DNA from: Gryganskiella cystojenkinii | Lineage: Eukaryota > Mortierellomycota > Mortierellomycetes > Mortierellales > Mortierellaceae | Reading direction: 5' to 3' | Length of the DNA stretch: 43,291 nt | Assembly: GCA_015852425.1 (NCBI GenBank) | Contig: JAAAIG010000230.1 | Coordinates: 3,037-46,327, forward strand | Shown: positions 31,884 to 43,291 of the stretch, one piece after another | Position numbering within the stretch: the first letter of the stretch is position 1 | How the letters are laid out: the number at the start of each line of letters is the position of its first letter | Translations under genes and position numbers: made by a program | The notes under the pieces: generated by a model | Told to the model about the DNA's origin: nothing | Database searches by the model: none | What the model saw: only the letters and a program-made list of their open reading frames with translations

Positions 31884-34800
31884 TCACTTTCGACGTCTCT
31901 TCTCGCCAGTGGAACCACCTGATCGTCCACCTCCTCCACCACCTGATCCATGACCGCCTGAGTACGATCCAGGGTCTCGTTGATCTCGCTGTCCGCCTCG
32001 GCCGTTCGAGCCACCGCCACCCTGTCCTCCTCTGCCGTGACCATCATTGAAACCTCTGGAGCGGCCACTCTCACTTCGATAACTAATAATGAAGGAGAAG
32101 AGAAAAGAGACGAAAGAGAAGCATATATGGTTAGCTCTTGAACATTTTATATCTGATCATCGGTTTTAGCTAGAGCAGAGATGACTGAGAAAAAAACACT
32201 TACTCTCTGCCATGATCCTCAGCAGCTCGTCTTGGCGTCACAAAGCCTGCATCGGAGGCACTGCTCGAGGATCGCGATGATCTCAAAGTGCTTGTCGAAA
32301 TTCCAGTTTCAGACACGTTCACTGAGGACGACGACAACGTTGCCTCCCCCTCTTTGCGAGTAGTGCTAGAAGACAAGGACGTGGTTGAAGTTGTCGCGGA
32401 AGCTTCTCCGTCCTTACGGCCATTGGACAAAGAGTTGGAAGTGTCCGACTTGTTGGGCAGTGGCGAGCTCAGGGGGCTGTCGTCTGTGGGTCGGTTCAAC
32501 TTGATCTTCTTGGTGGTACCTGTAGGTGGAGTCGAAGACGAAGCTGTTGGAGCAAAAGACTTCGACGACAACTGATCCGCTGATAGAGACGGCAAAGACG
32601 ACGCTGCCGTCTCTGTGCTTGTTGGAGGTGGCATCGCTCGCGCATCAGCTCTGGCCGCCGCCTCCTGGCTGGCTTGGGGTGGATCTCTCAAATTGTCGCG
32701 CGCGACACTGCTGTCGGGCTCAACATGACGCTTTCGGCTTTTACTGTCACTGCGACCATCCGCCAAAGCCGAGCCCTCACGGCGACGCTTCGAGTCCTTG
32801 TCCCTATCTACACTTGTGTCTCTGCTCTCGCGACCTCGTTTGCGATCGCTGGAATCTGTTCGACCCCCAGATCTGCTCGAGGTTTCTCTGGATCGACTAG
32901 TGTGACCATCCTCAGCTGCCTCCTGTCGCCGCGACGATCCCCGGGTATCTCGATCGCGCGATGGCCCCTCTGGTCTCGAAGAGCCAGATGAGGATCCCGT
33001 ACGCGACAACAGGTTTCGAACATCCTCACGACTGGTATCTCGCGTGTGTGACTCGTCTCGATCATGATCATGCTCTCGGGGACTTGATCGTGCACCAGAT
33101 GTGCTCTCCCGTGTCGAGGATGAGGTCGGAGGGGTCTCCCTTCCCTCGCGATCACGAACATCTCGCTTTTCATCTCCTCGTTTCATCGAGGAACTGCTAC
33201 GGCCGCTCCGCGAAGGTTCATCTCGGTCGCGCTGATGGCCACGACGATCAGAGATCGATTTCTCTGGTTCTCGGTCGTCGCGGACCCTCTCTCGGCGATT
33301 GGACTTTTCATCCGCAGTCGAGTCCTTGTCGCGCTTGTCAGACTCACGGCCTCGGGATCTCCTATCGTCATCGCGGTGTCGCTCTCCGTCTCGCTGACGT
33401 TCAATGTCCCTGTCTTGTGGTTTTTCATCAACCGCAGTCGATACCGAACCTTCGACTCTGCTGGACCTCGTGGCCTCAGATGGAGCGTCCACAAAACCGG
33501 TCGTGCGCGAAGATCCATCACGGTTCTCCCTTGTATCAACAGCGTCTTCTTTGCGTACATCCCTGGGATCCTTTGGAGCGGACAGAATCCTGGATTCTCT
33601 TGTTTCACGTGGACTTCTGACGTCCCTGAGTTCTACCGGTTCCCTTCTGCCACTATCGCGTGCATCACGATTATCACGGGCGTCGCGAGTATCTCGAGTA
33701 TCACGGTTATCGCGGTTATCACGGTTCTCACGGTTCTCACGGACATCACGAACATCACGAACATCACGAACATCACGGGCATCACGGGCATCACGACCAT
33801 CCGTTCGAGTCGACTCCCTTCCATCGCCCCGGTCGCGAGGGTCACGAGGGGCAGAGTCTCGGATATCCTTCCGACTAGCTTGATCTCTTCCATTGTCACG
33901 CTGGTCACTTTGCTGACCAAGAGCACGTTTGTTCCGATCGGTGCCATCCAAAGGCTCACGGATGCGCTCGGTGCGCTCGGTACGCTCACGAGGTTCATCT
34001 CTTGCACCATCCCGGTGATGGTCCCTGCTGTCGCGGGTCAAATCCCGAGGCGAATCCCGGACAGTATCTCTGGTATCTCGGGTTTGGTCCCGCGGAGAAT
34101 TTCTGCCGGTATCCTGGAGAGTATCACGTCGGAGATCCTTGCTTCCACTGGTGTCTTGACTACCAACAAGACTAATCACCACAAGTTCACGAGTGGGATC
34201 AGCTGACGACGAGGCGTTTCTGGAGGGAGGTTCACGTACGTCCCTGGAAGTAGGCTCGCGATTTTCTCTGGAGGGGTTATCGCGAGTGTCCCTGGAGGTG
34301 AACTCGCGACCATCTCTTGTGGACGACTGGGTAACAGTGTCCGGACGGGTTTCTTGACGAGGATCTTGTGAAGGTGTTCCAGGTTTTGGAGGGAGTGGCA
34401 CAATCTTCCGACCTGCAGGGCCACTTGGGGAGACAGTGCCTCCAATCCTAGCATCTCTGACTGACGAAACACGATCCCGGTTGCTTTGGCCCGAATTCAC
34501 TACCGTTGTTGAGCTGGAAGTTGAGGGTCGTCCCGGTCTATCAAATAAAACAAAAGGCACGTAATACGGTTAAGACTGAATGCTTTCGCACATAGCGTCG
34601 AGGCGTGTTGATAGAACTTGTCCTATTATCATATTACCTTCGTTCATCATTCACTCGAGAGGTGCTCGATCTGGTCGAGTCAGACGTCAAGCGATTCGAT
34701 GCAGATGAGCCACTCTGTGAGCTTGCGCCTGCTGAAGCACCCGCAGAGGCACCTTTATCGTCCGCATTCTTCACGATGTGGAAGTCGGGGACCTTCATCC

Positions 34801-37800
34801 AAAAGTCACTATCGCATTGCTTCTTCAACACGCCGAGATACGCGTTCGCTAGCAGTTTAAGGTCATCCCTCTCCTCCCTGGCCGCGAGCTTCTTGAGGGC
34901 CTTTTGTAGGTTGTTTCCAATAGGGGCCATGACCGGGAAGATATCTGCAAGTTCACGGAGGATCACAATCGCATTCTTGATATTCATATAATCGGTTTTG
35001 TAAAAGGCGGTTTCGCACACCTGTAAGATTTAAAGGAGAATCAAGTCAAATTGTCAGTCTTGTCAGTCGCGCCATGAAATAGTAGATATCGTTGAAGTTT
35101 GCTCAAAATGAATAAAAACGTACCCTGAAGACCTTGACATGCCATTTGAACATGGCGTGCCGGAAATCTTCAAAATCCAGCATGTCGACTCGGTCAATGA
35201 TGCCATCGACTGGGCCCCATCTCCTTTGGAAGCCAGGCAATGACGCTCCAAACGCCTCTCGCTCATAGACCGATCGGCTGCTGTGCCATTTTCCAAGGGT
35301 CGTCAAGACCTCGCAGAGGAATCGACCAAACGTTTTTGCCTCGTTCTCTGAAAAGAGGAAGAGCATCTTTTCGAAATCGTTCGTAAACATCTACAATGGA
35401 GAGATGGTGCAAAAAAATAGATGAGTTAGTCTCGAGACTGTGTTTTTTAAGACACGTTTTTTGAACAAGTTGTTCTTGGACGCACATTCTCAACAATGGC
35501 ATAAAAGTCTACCTTGTCGTAAAGAGTCAATGATGAAAAGTTGGATGCGCCCATTGAGTGCATCAACAGTATAAACTTTGCACAGTATAAGGCGTCCAGT
35601 CCGGAAAAGACGGCTCGAGGATAGATGCAGTACTGGAGTACTTGATAAACGACTTCCACGCGATCAGGAACTAACCGAGCAAGTGGAGGCAGCGAAAAAA
35701 AGAGGGAGGTTAATAGTTCGTTCTTGACGGCACCAACCTGATACTAAACGCCAGTAACCTGTACTTACAATCCCTGAACCAATGGTGTTTCTCGCGATTA
35801 AGACGCTCCATGACCTTTTGGTGGTTCTTTCGCTGGTTCTCCAATTCGATATCCAACCTGGCTGCAGCCTGGAGCAAACGATCGCGATCCTTTTTACGTT
35901 TGGCTGCGACGCTCGGATTGAAGTTTCCTCGCTCGCTGTCCATACTGTGGACCATTTGCTTCAATCTGTTGATTTCGGTCCGGTACTGATCCTCAGGGAC
36001 GTAAATGTCGTACAATGTCAGCTGCCAGAAGGTGATATAGAACTGCGGCTTGAGTGATCGCCAGGCCTTGGGTGGAAGAATATCTCGAATTTCCTCCGCA
36101 ACTGGTGCCAAAATGGGCATCCATGGCTCGGTATTGCTACGGTCAGACGATGCCGATTCCGTTGCCGCTGTCACAGCTGGGGCCTTACTATCGCTGCTTT
36201 GGGAGGTAGATCCTGCGCTTTGCACAGCATTGTTCAATGCCTGGAGCCGTTGTTCCTTCTGTTGTTAAAGACATAGATGCTGTCGGGCATTAAAATCGGA
36301 TTCATAACAGGAATTTCACCGAGTAGCAATAAATACCAACGCTAGAAAAAAGGAAATGCATACCTTGATCATATCCTGCAACTTGGGTCTGATGATGTAC
36401 ATGGCCACACTGGGCTCAATCTTGTAGGTTTTGCAGAGATCCGTGAGTGATGGAACAATCCGTGGGTAGTCCTTCTGCAGGTTGGATGATAGAAAGTCCA
36501 TGAACTGGACCAATGTCGCATGCGCCTGGTCCGCCAAGTTACTGAGAAGCTTGAGATGAGGAATCTCTATTTCGCCAAAGATGCACTCTTGCCGTTGCTG
36601 TGCAATCAACACAAGCAGCTGTCCCGCAATATTGTCGCGTAGCATGGCTTCTTGGAGATGCAAACAGCTCTTTGGGTTCTTCTTCATCACCGTACCGGTA
36701 ACGCCGCCCATGAGAACTTCGTTCTTGAGATTATCACCTCCGGCCATGGCCAACATTTGGGACGAGTTCAAGTTCACTGTTTCCTCCACGCCGCCCATCT
36801 TGGACAACAACTCTCTCAGTACGATCAAGTCATGGTTGTTTTTTACCCGTAGGCGGTTCACGATGTACTGAAGAACAGCACCAAGCTCTGCCGCGGTGTA
36901 CTTGCGATAAAGGTTGCCGCAGAATGATGCGAGTGCTAAAAAAGATTCAAGACGGAACAGAACATATATAGCATGAGCACACATATATCGTTACAGTAAG
37001 AAAATAAAAGAGGGAGCTGGCTTGTCGAGCCTAACATTGTCCAACGCTTACTGCTCATCCACTTTGCAGGTGTCATGCCATCCTCCTGAACCTTGGGTCT
37101 GAAATCGTTGGAGAGTGATTCTAAGAGGGTGTACTCCAGGATGTCGTATTCAAACTTGGTCAAGTATTTGCAGGCGTCGACGAGCGGTTGAACCATATTG
37201 TCGTATCCTCCCTCGAGCTGTTTCATAGCTGCTGCAAAGACGATCAATGGACTGGAGTGGGCGTATTTGGCAAACAGGCGACCGTATTGCTTGACATCCT
37301 CCTTGTTGATGCGGCGCATAAGGCTCTTGGACTCCTTTTCTGTTGAGGCCGTTGTCACAAGCAGCTCTGGGTACAGCTTTGGAGACTGAGTCTTCCACTC
37401 GCCGTAGAGACTGAACCTCATTTGATAGGGTAAAGTCTTCAAGAACTGCCAGACCTCGGTTACGATTCCTATGAATATGATGCACAAAGAGTAACGGTAT
37501 GTATTGATAAGCATTAGACGGAGCTCATTGAATGTTCAACCCATTTAGAAATCTGAAAAAGAAAACGATTCATACCTGGATTGGAGTACACCAACGAGAT
37601 TGTTGGAAGAAATAATGATCGCGTCATATCGATCCACGTTGATGTCACTGCTGCCTTTTGCAAACGCAATATGTCGAGCTGAGCGAAATGCAGGCTGGAA
37701 TTAGAGCTGCCCTGGCCTTCGTCTTGGATCAGGTTCTGAAGCTCTTTCATCTCCTCGCTCAGTCGAGACAATGTTCCGGCACCGATCCTGCACAATTTAA

Positions 37801-40146
37801 TGACGAGCTTGACATCCCTATGAATCCGAACTCCTACCAAGGAAAGAAGTGGGTTGACAAAGTCGATCAATTCGTACACAGATTGGCATCGAACCAGATC
37901 TCCCTTCCAGTCGGCGTAAAAGTATTCGTATCGATAGGAGGCCGTGGGGAGAGGCGTGTTTGGAGATAAGGTGTAGATCGTTGACACCTCGCGAGTTTTC
38001 GAGTACACAGGATATCGGTCGACGAAGCTGGGATTCCGGGCAAGCAAGGGGTGACGTGCGCAAGGCGAAAATGGCGTGTAAACATCCTCGATCATGACGT
38101 GGATTAGCCGACAAAGAAGATCCGCAAGTTCGGGATAAGACGCTGCCAGTTTCGGATATTGTCCGAGGATCAACATGGCATGCTCCAAATCTCCCAGAGA
38201 CAGAAGAGCTTTGACGATCCCGACTTTTTGGTTAGGAAGAGGCTCTTCCACAACGTTCTCAGAGGCACTTTCGGACATGGCAACATCTTTGGTATCAATA
38301 GTAGATGATGTTCCAGAGGTGTCATCAGATAATGCGCCAGCCATCTATATAGACACAATAAAAAAGTTTATCTATATTAAGCGAGGGCGATGACAGGTGC
38401 TGCGCTTCAGAACAGAAAGAGCATGCTACAGGAACTTACTGCCAGTAGATTGTTCTTGAAAGACCTAGCTTCGTCTTTCATTTTCTCTTCAAAGGTCTTG
38501 TATTCCTTCTCCATATCTTCATCAGGCAATGAAAGCTAGAGTAGATAAGGAGGTCACACACATTTAATAATTTGCGGTCTTTAGGTTCTGTTAACGGAGG
38601 AACATTGGTCAGTATATGAACTAGAGTCGGCGACTTACATGTGGGTAGAGGTCCTCCAGTTGTAAAATCGAGTGCCGGATCAGCACCGCCGCCACGGTAT
38701 ACATCTCTGTTGCAGATTTTCTCCTGTTCTCGGGCCGCTATTGGGACAGTGGCGAATTGAAGTATGAGAACATGTGCAATGATTCAATCATCAAAATTTT
38801 TTTGGTCTCTCTGGTAGTCCAGTTGTAAAATATATACACGCAAAATATTTACCTGCATGTTCTGAAATTTGAAGCCGAGGATCTGGGCGCAGGCCCTGTT
38901 TCGACTGGCGAGCCCCTGACCTGTTGACTGGGAGTTCCAAGGCGATGTTTGAAGAAACTCGAGGAAGAATCGGTAATGACTGGCAATATTGGCCGCAAAC
39001 ACATCGAGCACAATGTCCAAGACACGATTTGGGTCCAAATCAAAGTAGCCTGTGATAAGAAGAATATTGCATTAATTCACGGCTTTCAGACATTTCCTGG
39101 CCGGTCGCAACAAAGCAATTTCAAAATAAAAGCGCCTCGTCATACCGATGAGGGATTTGACATTGGTGAGTACAGAGGCGGCTTTCCGTGAGGTCTCGCT
39201 TGGGTCCTCTGAGTCTGCAGTTCCAGTAGAGAGTTCCGTGATCAACTTTGAGTATCCCTCTGATTCTTCCCGGAGAAGGTTGTATTTCTGCTGCTTGTAC
39301 CTAAGGACGAGAGAACGGTAAAAGAATGTGTTTGGAGGATGAGAAAATATGGTCTTCATCAAAGATCAATGTTCTAAATAGAACAGAGGACTTACAGCTG
39401 AGCAGTATTGATACGAATAACACGCTTTTGGAACAGTTTCGCACTCGGGATAAGTCCGACAACCTCGAGAAACGGAAGCTCCCAGCGCTCCTTCATGATG
39501 TCGACAGGGATAAATCCTTGCGCCTACGGTGTTGTTCAAAGGACGACAAGATGTCGGGGGGAGGGGGTTTGGTTTTTTGTTTTGATTTTGGTCTTAGTGT
39601 TTTTGTTTTGTTTGAGGCATCCGAGACAAAGAGAGTCCGAGGAAGGCAGGGTTTCCCGTGTCCGATATACGCAAAGGTGAGCTGAGTTGTTTTTGATTAT
39701 TTTCTTACGATGATGGCCTTGGTCAAATCGCGCAGACTGTCAGTCCGACCAAGGTGAGAGGAGGATTCGTTCTCGACGTCCATGACCCAAATGAGATCGA
39801 CTAGGATCTCTGCGACATCGGTTGTACTCGATCCTGATTGTTGTGCGGAAAGTAGTTGAAGAAAGGGCGCGACTTTAGCTATTGAGTCCTTGTTTGAGAG
39901 ACCGTCGTAAAGAGTCCTTTGGAGGATGGGAGTGATTGGGTGAGGGTACTCGTCCGTGGGTGAGTTCAGGACCGCGATAGCATATTCAAGTCTATATTAG
40001 TATCGAAGAGGTAACGGTTTGTGAGTAAGGAGAGGACATGATATGCATATATATCAACAGCGACTCATATACAATCAAGCGGATGTGACTACTTACAGCT
40101 GTGCGTCTGATCCTGTTTCTTTCCAATGGGCAAAGTGCTGCTCCAT
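31884..40146 (-). CDS. THO2: THO complex subunit 2 with an Arg-Asp repeat C-terminal domain
   Basis: Scaffold of the THO/TREX complex, which couples transcription to mRNA packaging and export. Sixteen exons: 40146-40097, 39991-39709, 39523-39396, 39300-39146, 39049-38853, 38737-38639, 38535-38440, 38344-37576, 37468-37052, 36935-36364, 36258-35769, 35670-35513, 35390-35124, 35020-34638, 34537-32204 and 32082-31884, giving 2198 aa, all in phase. Residues 1 to about 1330 match THOC2 throughout, including LYKQQKYNLLREESEGYSKL, GYFDLDPNRVLDIVLDVF, LASFCGNLYRKYTAAEL, KPQFYITFWQLTLYDI and SENEAKTFGRFLCEVL. From about 1395 to 2000 the tail is Arg/Asp/Ser/Glu-rich with RDxRDx repeats. It ends in a Gly/Arg (RGG-like) segment and KRRRK, a probable nuclear signal. 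The last donor (AGAGA then GTAAGT) extends the tail past a stop met when that intron is retained. The first exon is short and its ATG is the least certain part. Confidence 0.93.
33660..33810 (-). repeat. 9-bp tandem repeats coding Arg-Asp-X units in THO2
   Basis: Degenerate 9-bp tandem units (consensus ATCACGAAC on the plus strand) code for repeated R-D-V, R-D-N, R-D-A and R-D-T tripeptides in the THO2 tail. The opposite strand is open in several frames here (His-Glu-His-rich and Ile-Thr-rich shadows), which is a result of the repeat. Confidence 0.9.
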
Positions 40147-40508
40147 GGCGAAAGTAGTGACTGATATGATGTGGTACTGAAAGACTCTGTTGTGCAAGCA
40201 AGGAGTGGAAACAAAAAAAAAATAATATAGTCCGTTGCGTAACTCTATCTCAAGTTACAGAACAGAGGCAGCAAGGTCGTATCCACGTAGGGATGGGGGA
40301 ATGGGATTGGTGATGAAGAAAGAAAGATCGCGTTGATTGGGACAAAACAATAATGGTAATTGGCAAAGCAACAAGGGTGGGTGAAATGAGGTGGCTTAGT
40401 GTCACGGGGTTTGCTTGATTAATTTTTTTCGGATTATTAATAATTACTATTTTACATTAAATTAAATAAATCAGGGTTCTTTTATTTTTGTTGAACTTGC
40501 TACTACTG
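40147..40508. promoter_or_regulatory. Intergenic region upstream of THO2
   Basis: This 362-bp region lies between the THO2 start and the stop of the DUF2470 gene, both on the minus strand. The part at about 40420-40490 is very AT-rich (ATTAATAATTAC-like) and may combine the upstream gene's 3' UTR with a THO2 promoter element. No ORF or RNA gene is seen. Confidence 0.45.
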
Positions 40509-41326
40509 CTACTGCTGCTGTTGTTGTTGTTGGCTTTCTTTCCTTGACAGAGCAAGCTTTTGCTGTCTCCGTGCAAGAGGAATAAGGTGGAGCAGGAAAG
40601 GGTATCCAAAGATTAGAGCACCCAGACACCACTGAGCAATGTGCACAGGTCCAAAGAACCCCCGACCGACCACGACCGTGAAATAGAGAGTGATCAAGGA
40701 CTCAAAGACGTGGATGATGCCCACAGTCTTGACGATCAAATGCACAAGGTCCTTGCCCCAGACCCCCAATATGGATCTCAAGATCGGGCTCGTCGTGTTT
40801 GGTACAAGATCGAGGTAAACAAAGACGAGTCCGACTGTGAACGTGATCATGTAAGGCACGTCGAAATCAGGCCACGAGAACTGACTGTCTGGCATGTTCC
40901 CCTACATGTAGGAAATGCGCTGAGGTTAATTAGACTCGTCCGCTTTTGTTGCCGAGGAAACTATAAAAAAAAAAGAGTCCAAAACATGCTGTCTGTCTGT
41001 ACCTGAGCCTTGGGATCTGGTCCTCGAAGGGCAAGCTCGGATTCCTTTGCGAGTTGCATGAGCATATCCTTGACCTGACTGACAGCGTGAAGAGAGTGAG
41101 TAAAGGCGACACGCACCTCCTGGTCTTCTCCGTTGACGATGGTCTTGACGATGAATCCGTCCTGGTCAATCTGTTCCATTGATGCAGACTCTGCATCGGT
41201 GTATTCTCCAAAGTAGCGGGCATAAGAGAGAACGATGGCCGGGTGCCCATTCATATATTCGCAGAGGGCATCCGAGTGGGCTGCGATCGGGTCTTCCTGT
41301 TGTTGTTGTTGTTGCCTGCGTCTCAT
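40509..41326 (-). CDS. DUF2470 domain protein with C-terminal membrane segments
   Basis: Two exons, 41326-41003 and 40901-40509, give 238 aa. After MRRRQQQQQQEDP comes a DUF2470-type domain (about 12-105: AAHSDALCEYMNGHPAIVLS, then DQDGFIVKTI). This domain is also found in haem-utilisation and tetrapyrrole-related proteins, with a conserved H-x-N-x-x-H-like start. The second exon carries three or four hydrophobic helices (PYMITFTVGLVFVYLDLVP; LVHLIVKTVGIIHVFESLI; AQWCLGALIFGYPFLLHLIP), probably a DUF4499-like region seen fused to DUF2470 in fungi. The protein ends in a basic segment and seven Gln. Function is unknown; a membrane protein with a haem- or FMN-fold-like soluble domain is an inference. 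The Gln runs at both ends are low-complexity. Confidence 0.85.
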
Positions 41327-41853
41327 TCTGGAGTTGTAGATGTAGTTTATGGTTGTGATGAAAGAGATGAAGAATAGTTCATGTCTATTTTTTGCTGTAT
41401 CCCAAGCCGACCAACCAAGCAGTAGGACACACCGCGATCGTCACACACTGCCCTCAGCACTCAGCGATCAATTGATCGCAGTCACGTCGTCCTTCCGTCC
41501 TTCCAATGACGAGGGAACGCGTCTCCCTCCTTGTCCCCTTTTGGCTCTTTTTTTCCTTTTTCTGCTCTTTTTCAGATCGATCACTTTTAATACTTTGCTG
41601 ACACAGCACATACCATAAAACATTTAAAAAGGGACCCTCCCTTTCCTCTCTCTCTCTCTCACACTCTTCCTCGCAACGTACCTCACTTCTTTTTTCTTCT
41701 AATCTACTCTCCATCTCATCCACCCTGGCTCGCTTCCTTCCTCTCCTTCTTCGCCGCTCTCACATCCTCATTCTCCTTCTTGCCTTCGCTCTCGCGACAA
41801 CAACCTTCACCATTCCTCGTCTATTGATTCGCCCTCGCTTTCGCTTCCCCATC
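41327..41853. promoter_or_regulatory. Divergent promoter region, DUF2470 gene and alpha/beta hydrolase
   Basis: This 527-bp region lies between two divergent starts. The 200 bp before the hydrolase ATG is C/T-rich (TCTCTCTC at about 41647-41660, then CTTCC-rich), a common fungal leader composition. The frame upstream of 41854 stays open back to 41824 but has no ATG. I saw no RNA gene. Confidence 0.5.
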
Positions 41854-43291
41854 ATGCCCGAAAGTCTAGAAACACTCCCGCCTTCTCCCGAAATGTTTTC
41901 AAGGTGGCAGGCCTTCAAGACCTGGATCGGTCGATCCGACAAGGAACAAAACATTGCCGAAGCCCGTCTCCTCTCCCGTCTCCAGTTCTTCTCTTTCAAG
42001 GGCGTCGCTGCCACAAACGCCGCTCAAAACTCCACCATCGCCCGCGTCGGACTCGTCGAACTCTCGGGCAAGAACAGGCTCATCAACACTCTCGTCATCC
42101 GACAAAACTCGTCCCCCTCATCCGTCGACACCTCTGAATCCGGAGTCGAGTCCAACGACAAGGAAACTGACGATCAAGGTCGTACTCCCGTCGCTCAGAC
42201 CAAGCTCGATATCAAGGTCGTGGACGGTAACGACTCTGTCATCTCCCCACCTGCACCGGGCGAGCGTGCCATCGTCGTCTGTCATGGCTACGGCGCGGGT
42301 CTCGCCTTCTTCTTCCGTAACTACCTCAGTCTTAGTCAAATCCCAAATTCGAAAATTTATGCCATCGACTGGCTTGGTATGGGAGGCAGTTCCAGACCAG
42401 ATTTCAAGTTCAAGCACTCCAGCAAGACCTCTGTTCAGCAGGTCGTCAAAGACTCTGAAGATTTCTTTATCGAGGGACTAGAGGAATGGCGTGAGATTCA
42501 AAACATTGAAAAGATGGTCCTCGTGGGCCATTCACTTGGCGGTTATCTCTCGACCGCTTATGCACTAAAGTACCCTCACAGAGTGGAAAAATTGATTCTT
42601 GTTAGTCCAGGTACGGATACCCAAAAAACAACAGCATTGGACCTTTTTTTATGACATGACAACATGCATGATGCTAACAACAAATCATGCTGACTACCCT
42701 GACCATCATAGTCGGTATTCCAGAGAACCCTGAAGCTCAACAAGCACCTTTGCCAACACCACCTCAGCAACAACAGTCTTCCCCACCTTCTTCGACAACC
42801 TCGCCCAATACTGCAAGATCACCTCAGGAAAGCGCTAGACCTGCGCCGCCCGCCCCATCTAGTTGGGTCCGGAAACTCGCCATGGGTGCTTGGGAGCGCA
42901 ATATAACCCCACAGTCCATCATGAGATTCACCGGACCCTTCGGACCATCTCTGGTTGCTGCCTATACCTCTCGACGATTCGCCCATCTGGAAGAGGACGA
43001 ACAGAGGGTAAGTGTTTTTCCGTTTTGGAAAAGGGTGATAGACACGACCAAAATAACACAGTTGCAGCGCGACTGATCTTGCTTTTTCCCGTCTTTTTTT
43101 GTTGTTTTCCTCATAGGATCTGAACAACTACATCTACCACATCTCGTCCAAGAGCGGAAGTGGTGAATACGCATTGGCAACCATTCTGGCCCCAGGCGCG
43201 TATGCTCGCTGGCCTCTTATGGATCGTTTGAAGGATTTGACCATGCCCACGGTTTTCCTATGTAAGTTTTTTTTTTTTTTTTTTTTTTTTT
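41854..43291 (+). CDS. Alpha/beta hydrolase, CGI-58 (ABHD4/5)/ICT1/Cld1-like, 3' truncated by the window
   Basis: Phospholipid/acylglycerol hydrolase or lysophospholipid acyltransferase family, as in yeast Ict1 and Cld1. Exons seen are 41854-42610, 42712-43007 and 43117-43261. The next donor, GTAAGT, is at 43262 and the gene continues past the edge, so about 400 residues are visible. The start is ATG 41854 (MPESLETLPPSPEM). The oxyanion-type motif is HGYGAG (144-149), with IDWLGMGGSSRP in the strand-4 loop. The nucleophile elbow is GHSLGG (S227). A Ser here, rather than the Asn of animal ABHD5, means it is likely catalytic. A Pro/Gln/Ser-rich insertion follows (about 258-300), then WERNITPQSIMRFTGPFGP, typical of this family. 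The catalytic Asp and His and the HxxxxD motif would lie beyond the window. Confidence 0.9.
43267..43291. repeat. Poly-T run at the right edge
   Basis: The window ends in an unbroken run of about 25 T inside an intron, just after the GTAAGT donor of the hydrolase gene. Such a run is a likely contig-break point. Confidence 0.95.

Noticed and set aside
33235..34206. 323-codon plus-strand open frame opposite THO2
   Set aside because: Ile/Thr-rich shadow of the Arg-Asp repeat; the minus strand is in phase with conserved THO2 exons.
35447..35512. Continuation of the THO2 exon past Y-D-K (VDFYAIVENV...)
   Set aside because: Skipping it with the GTAGAC donor restores the THOC2 match (YDK followed by the SENEAKTFGRF exon); reading on gives a stop.
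1..43291. Mobile elements, CRISPR arrays or a horizontally acquired cluster
   Set aside because: No transposase, reverse transcriptase, terminal inverted repeats, spacer arrays or intron-less island of different composition was seen.

Overview
This window is nuclear DNA from a fungus. The genes are split by short GT-AG introns, both strands are used, and every recognisable protein is eukaryotic: PKA, a plasma-membrane syntaxin, a reticulon, a type II phosphatidylserine decarboxylase, THO2 and F-box/WD40 proteins. Roughly balanced GC, many small introns, Gln-rich low-complexity insertions, and two lysosomal-type (HGSNAT-like) acetyltransferase genes, unusual in yeasts, suggest an early-diverging filamentous lineage, probably Mucoromycota and possibly Mortierella-like. 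The phylum is my inference. The sequence is a draft assembly: it has a run of 10 N inside an intron and several long homopolymers.

Layout, left to right. PKA catalytic subunit (-, 1346-4389), with a very long first intron and a stop-free in-frame extension beyond its stop codon. A long purine/pyrimidine-asymmetric promoter region (4390-5768). Two HGSNAT-like membrane acetyltransferase paralogs meeting tail to tail (+ 5769-8165; - 8278-10184). Sso-type syntaxin in nine coding exons, including a GC-AG intron (-, 11160-13584). Beta-TrCP-like F-box/WD40 protein (+, 14121-15547). A small very acidic orphan (+, 15808-16538). tRNA-Trp(CCA) (-). Reticulon (+, 17451-18929). Type II phosphatidylserine decarboxylase with C2 domains (-, 19185-22729). 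A 1101-aa unrecognised protein (-, 22941-26365). Secreted M14 zinc carboxypeptidase (+, 26769-28771). LisH-CTLH-WD40 protein (+, 29190-31786). THO complex subunit THO2 in 16 coding exons with a giant Arg-Asp repeat tail (-, 31884-40146). DUF2470 membrane protein (-, 40509-41326). 5' part of a CGI-58/ICT1-type alpha/beta hydrolase running off the right edge (+, 41854 onward).

These are mostly single-copy housekeeping genes rather than a cluster. A loose membrane and secretion theme runs through syntaxin, reticulon, PS decarboxylase and the phospholipid hydrolase, but nothing shows co-regulation. There is no mobile element, CRISPR array or obvious horizontally acquired island. The most unusual signals are the 183-codon open frame immediately and in phase after the PKA stop codon, a frame-broken coding-like stretch inside PKA intron 1, the mixed-charge Arg-Asp repeat domain of THO2, and the convergent acetyltransferase pair in which only one copy has an intron within its active-site region.
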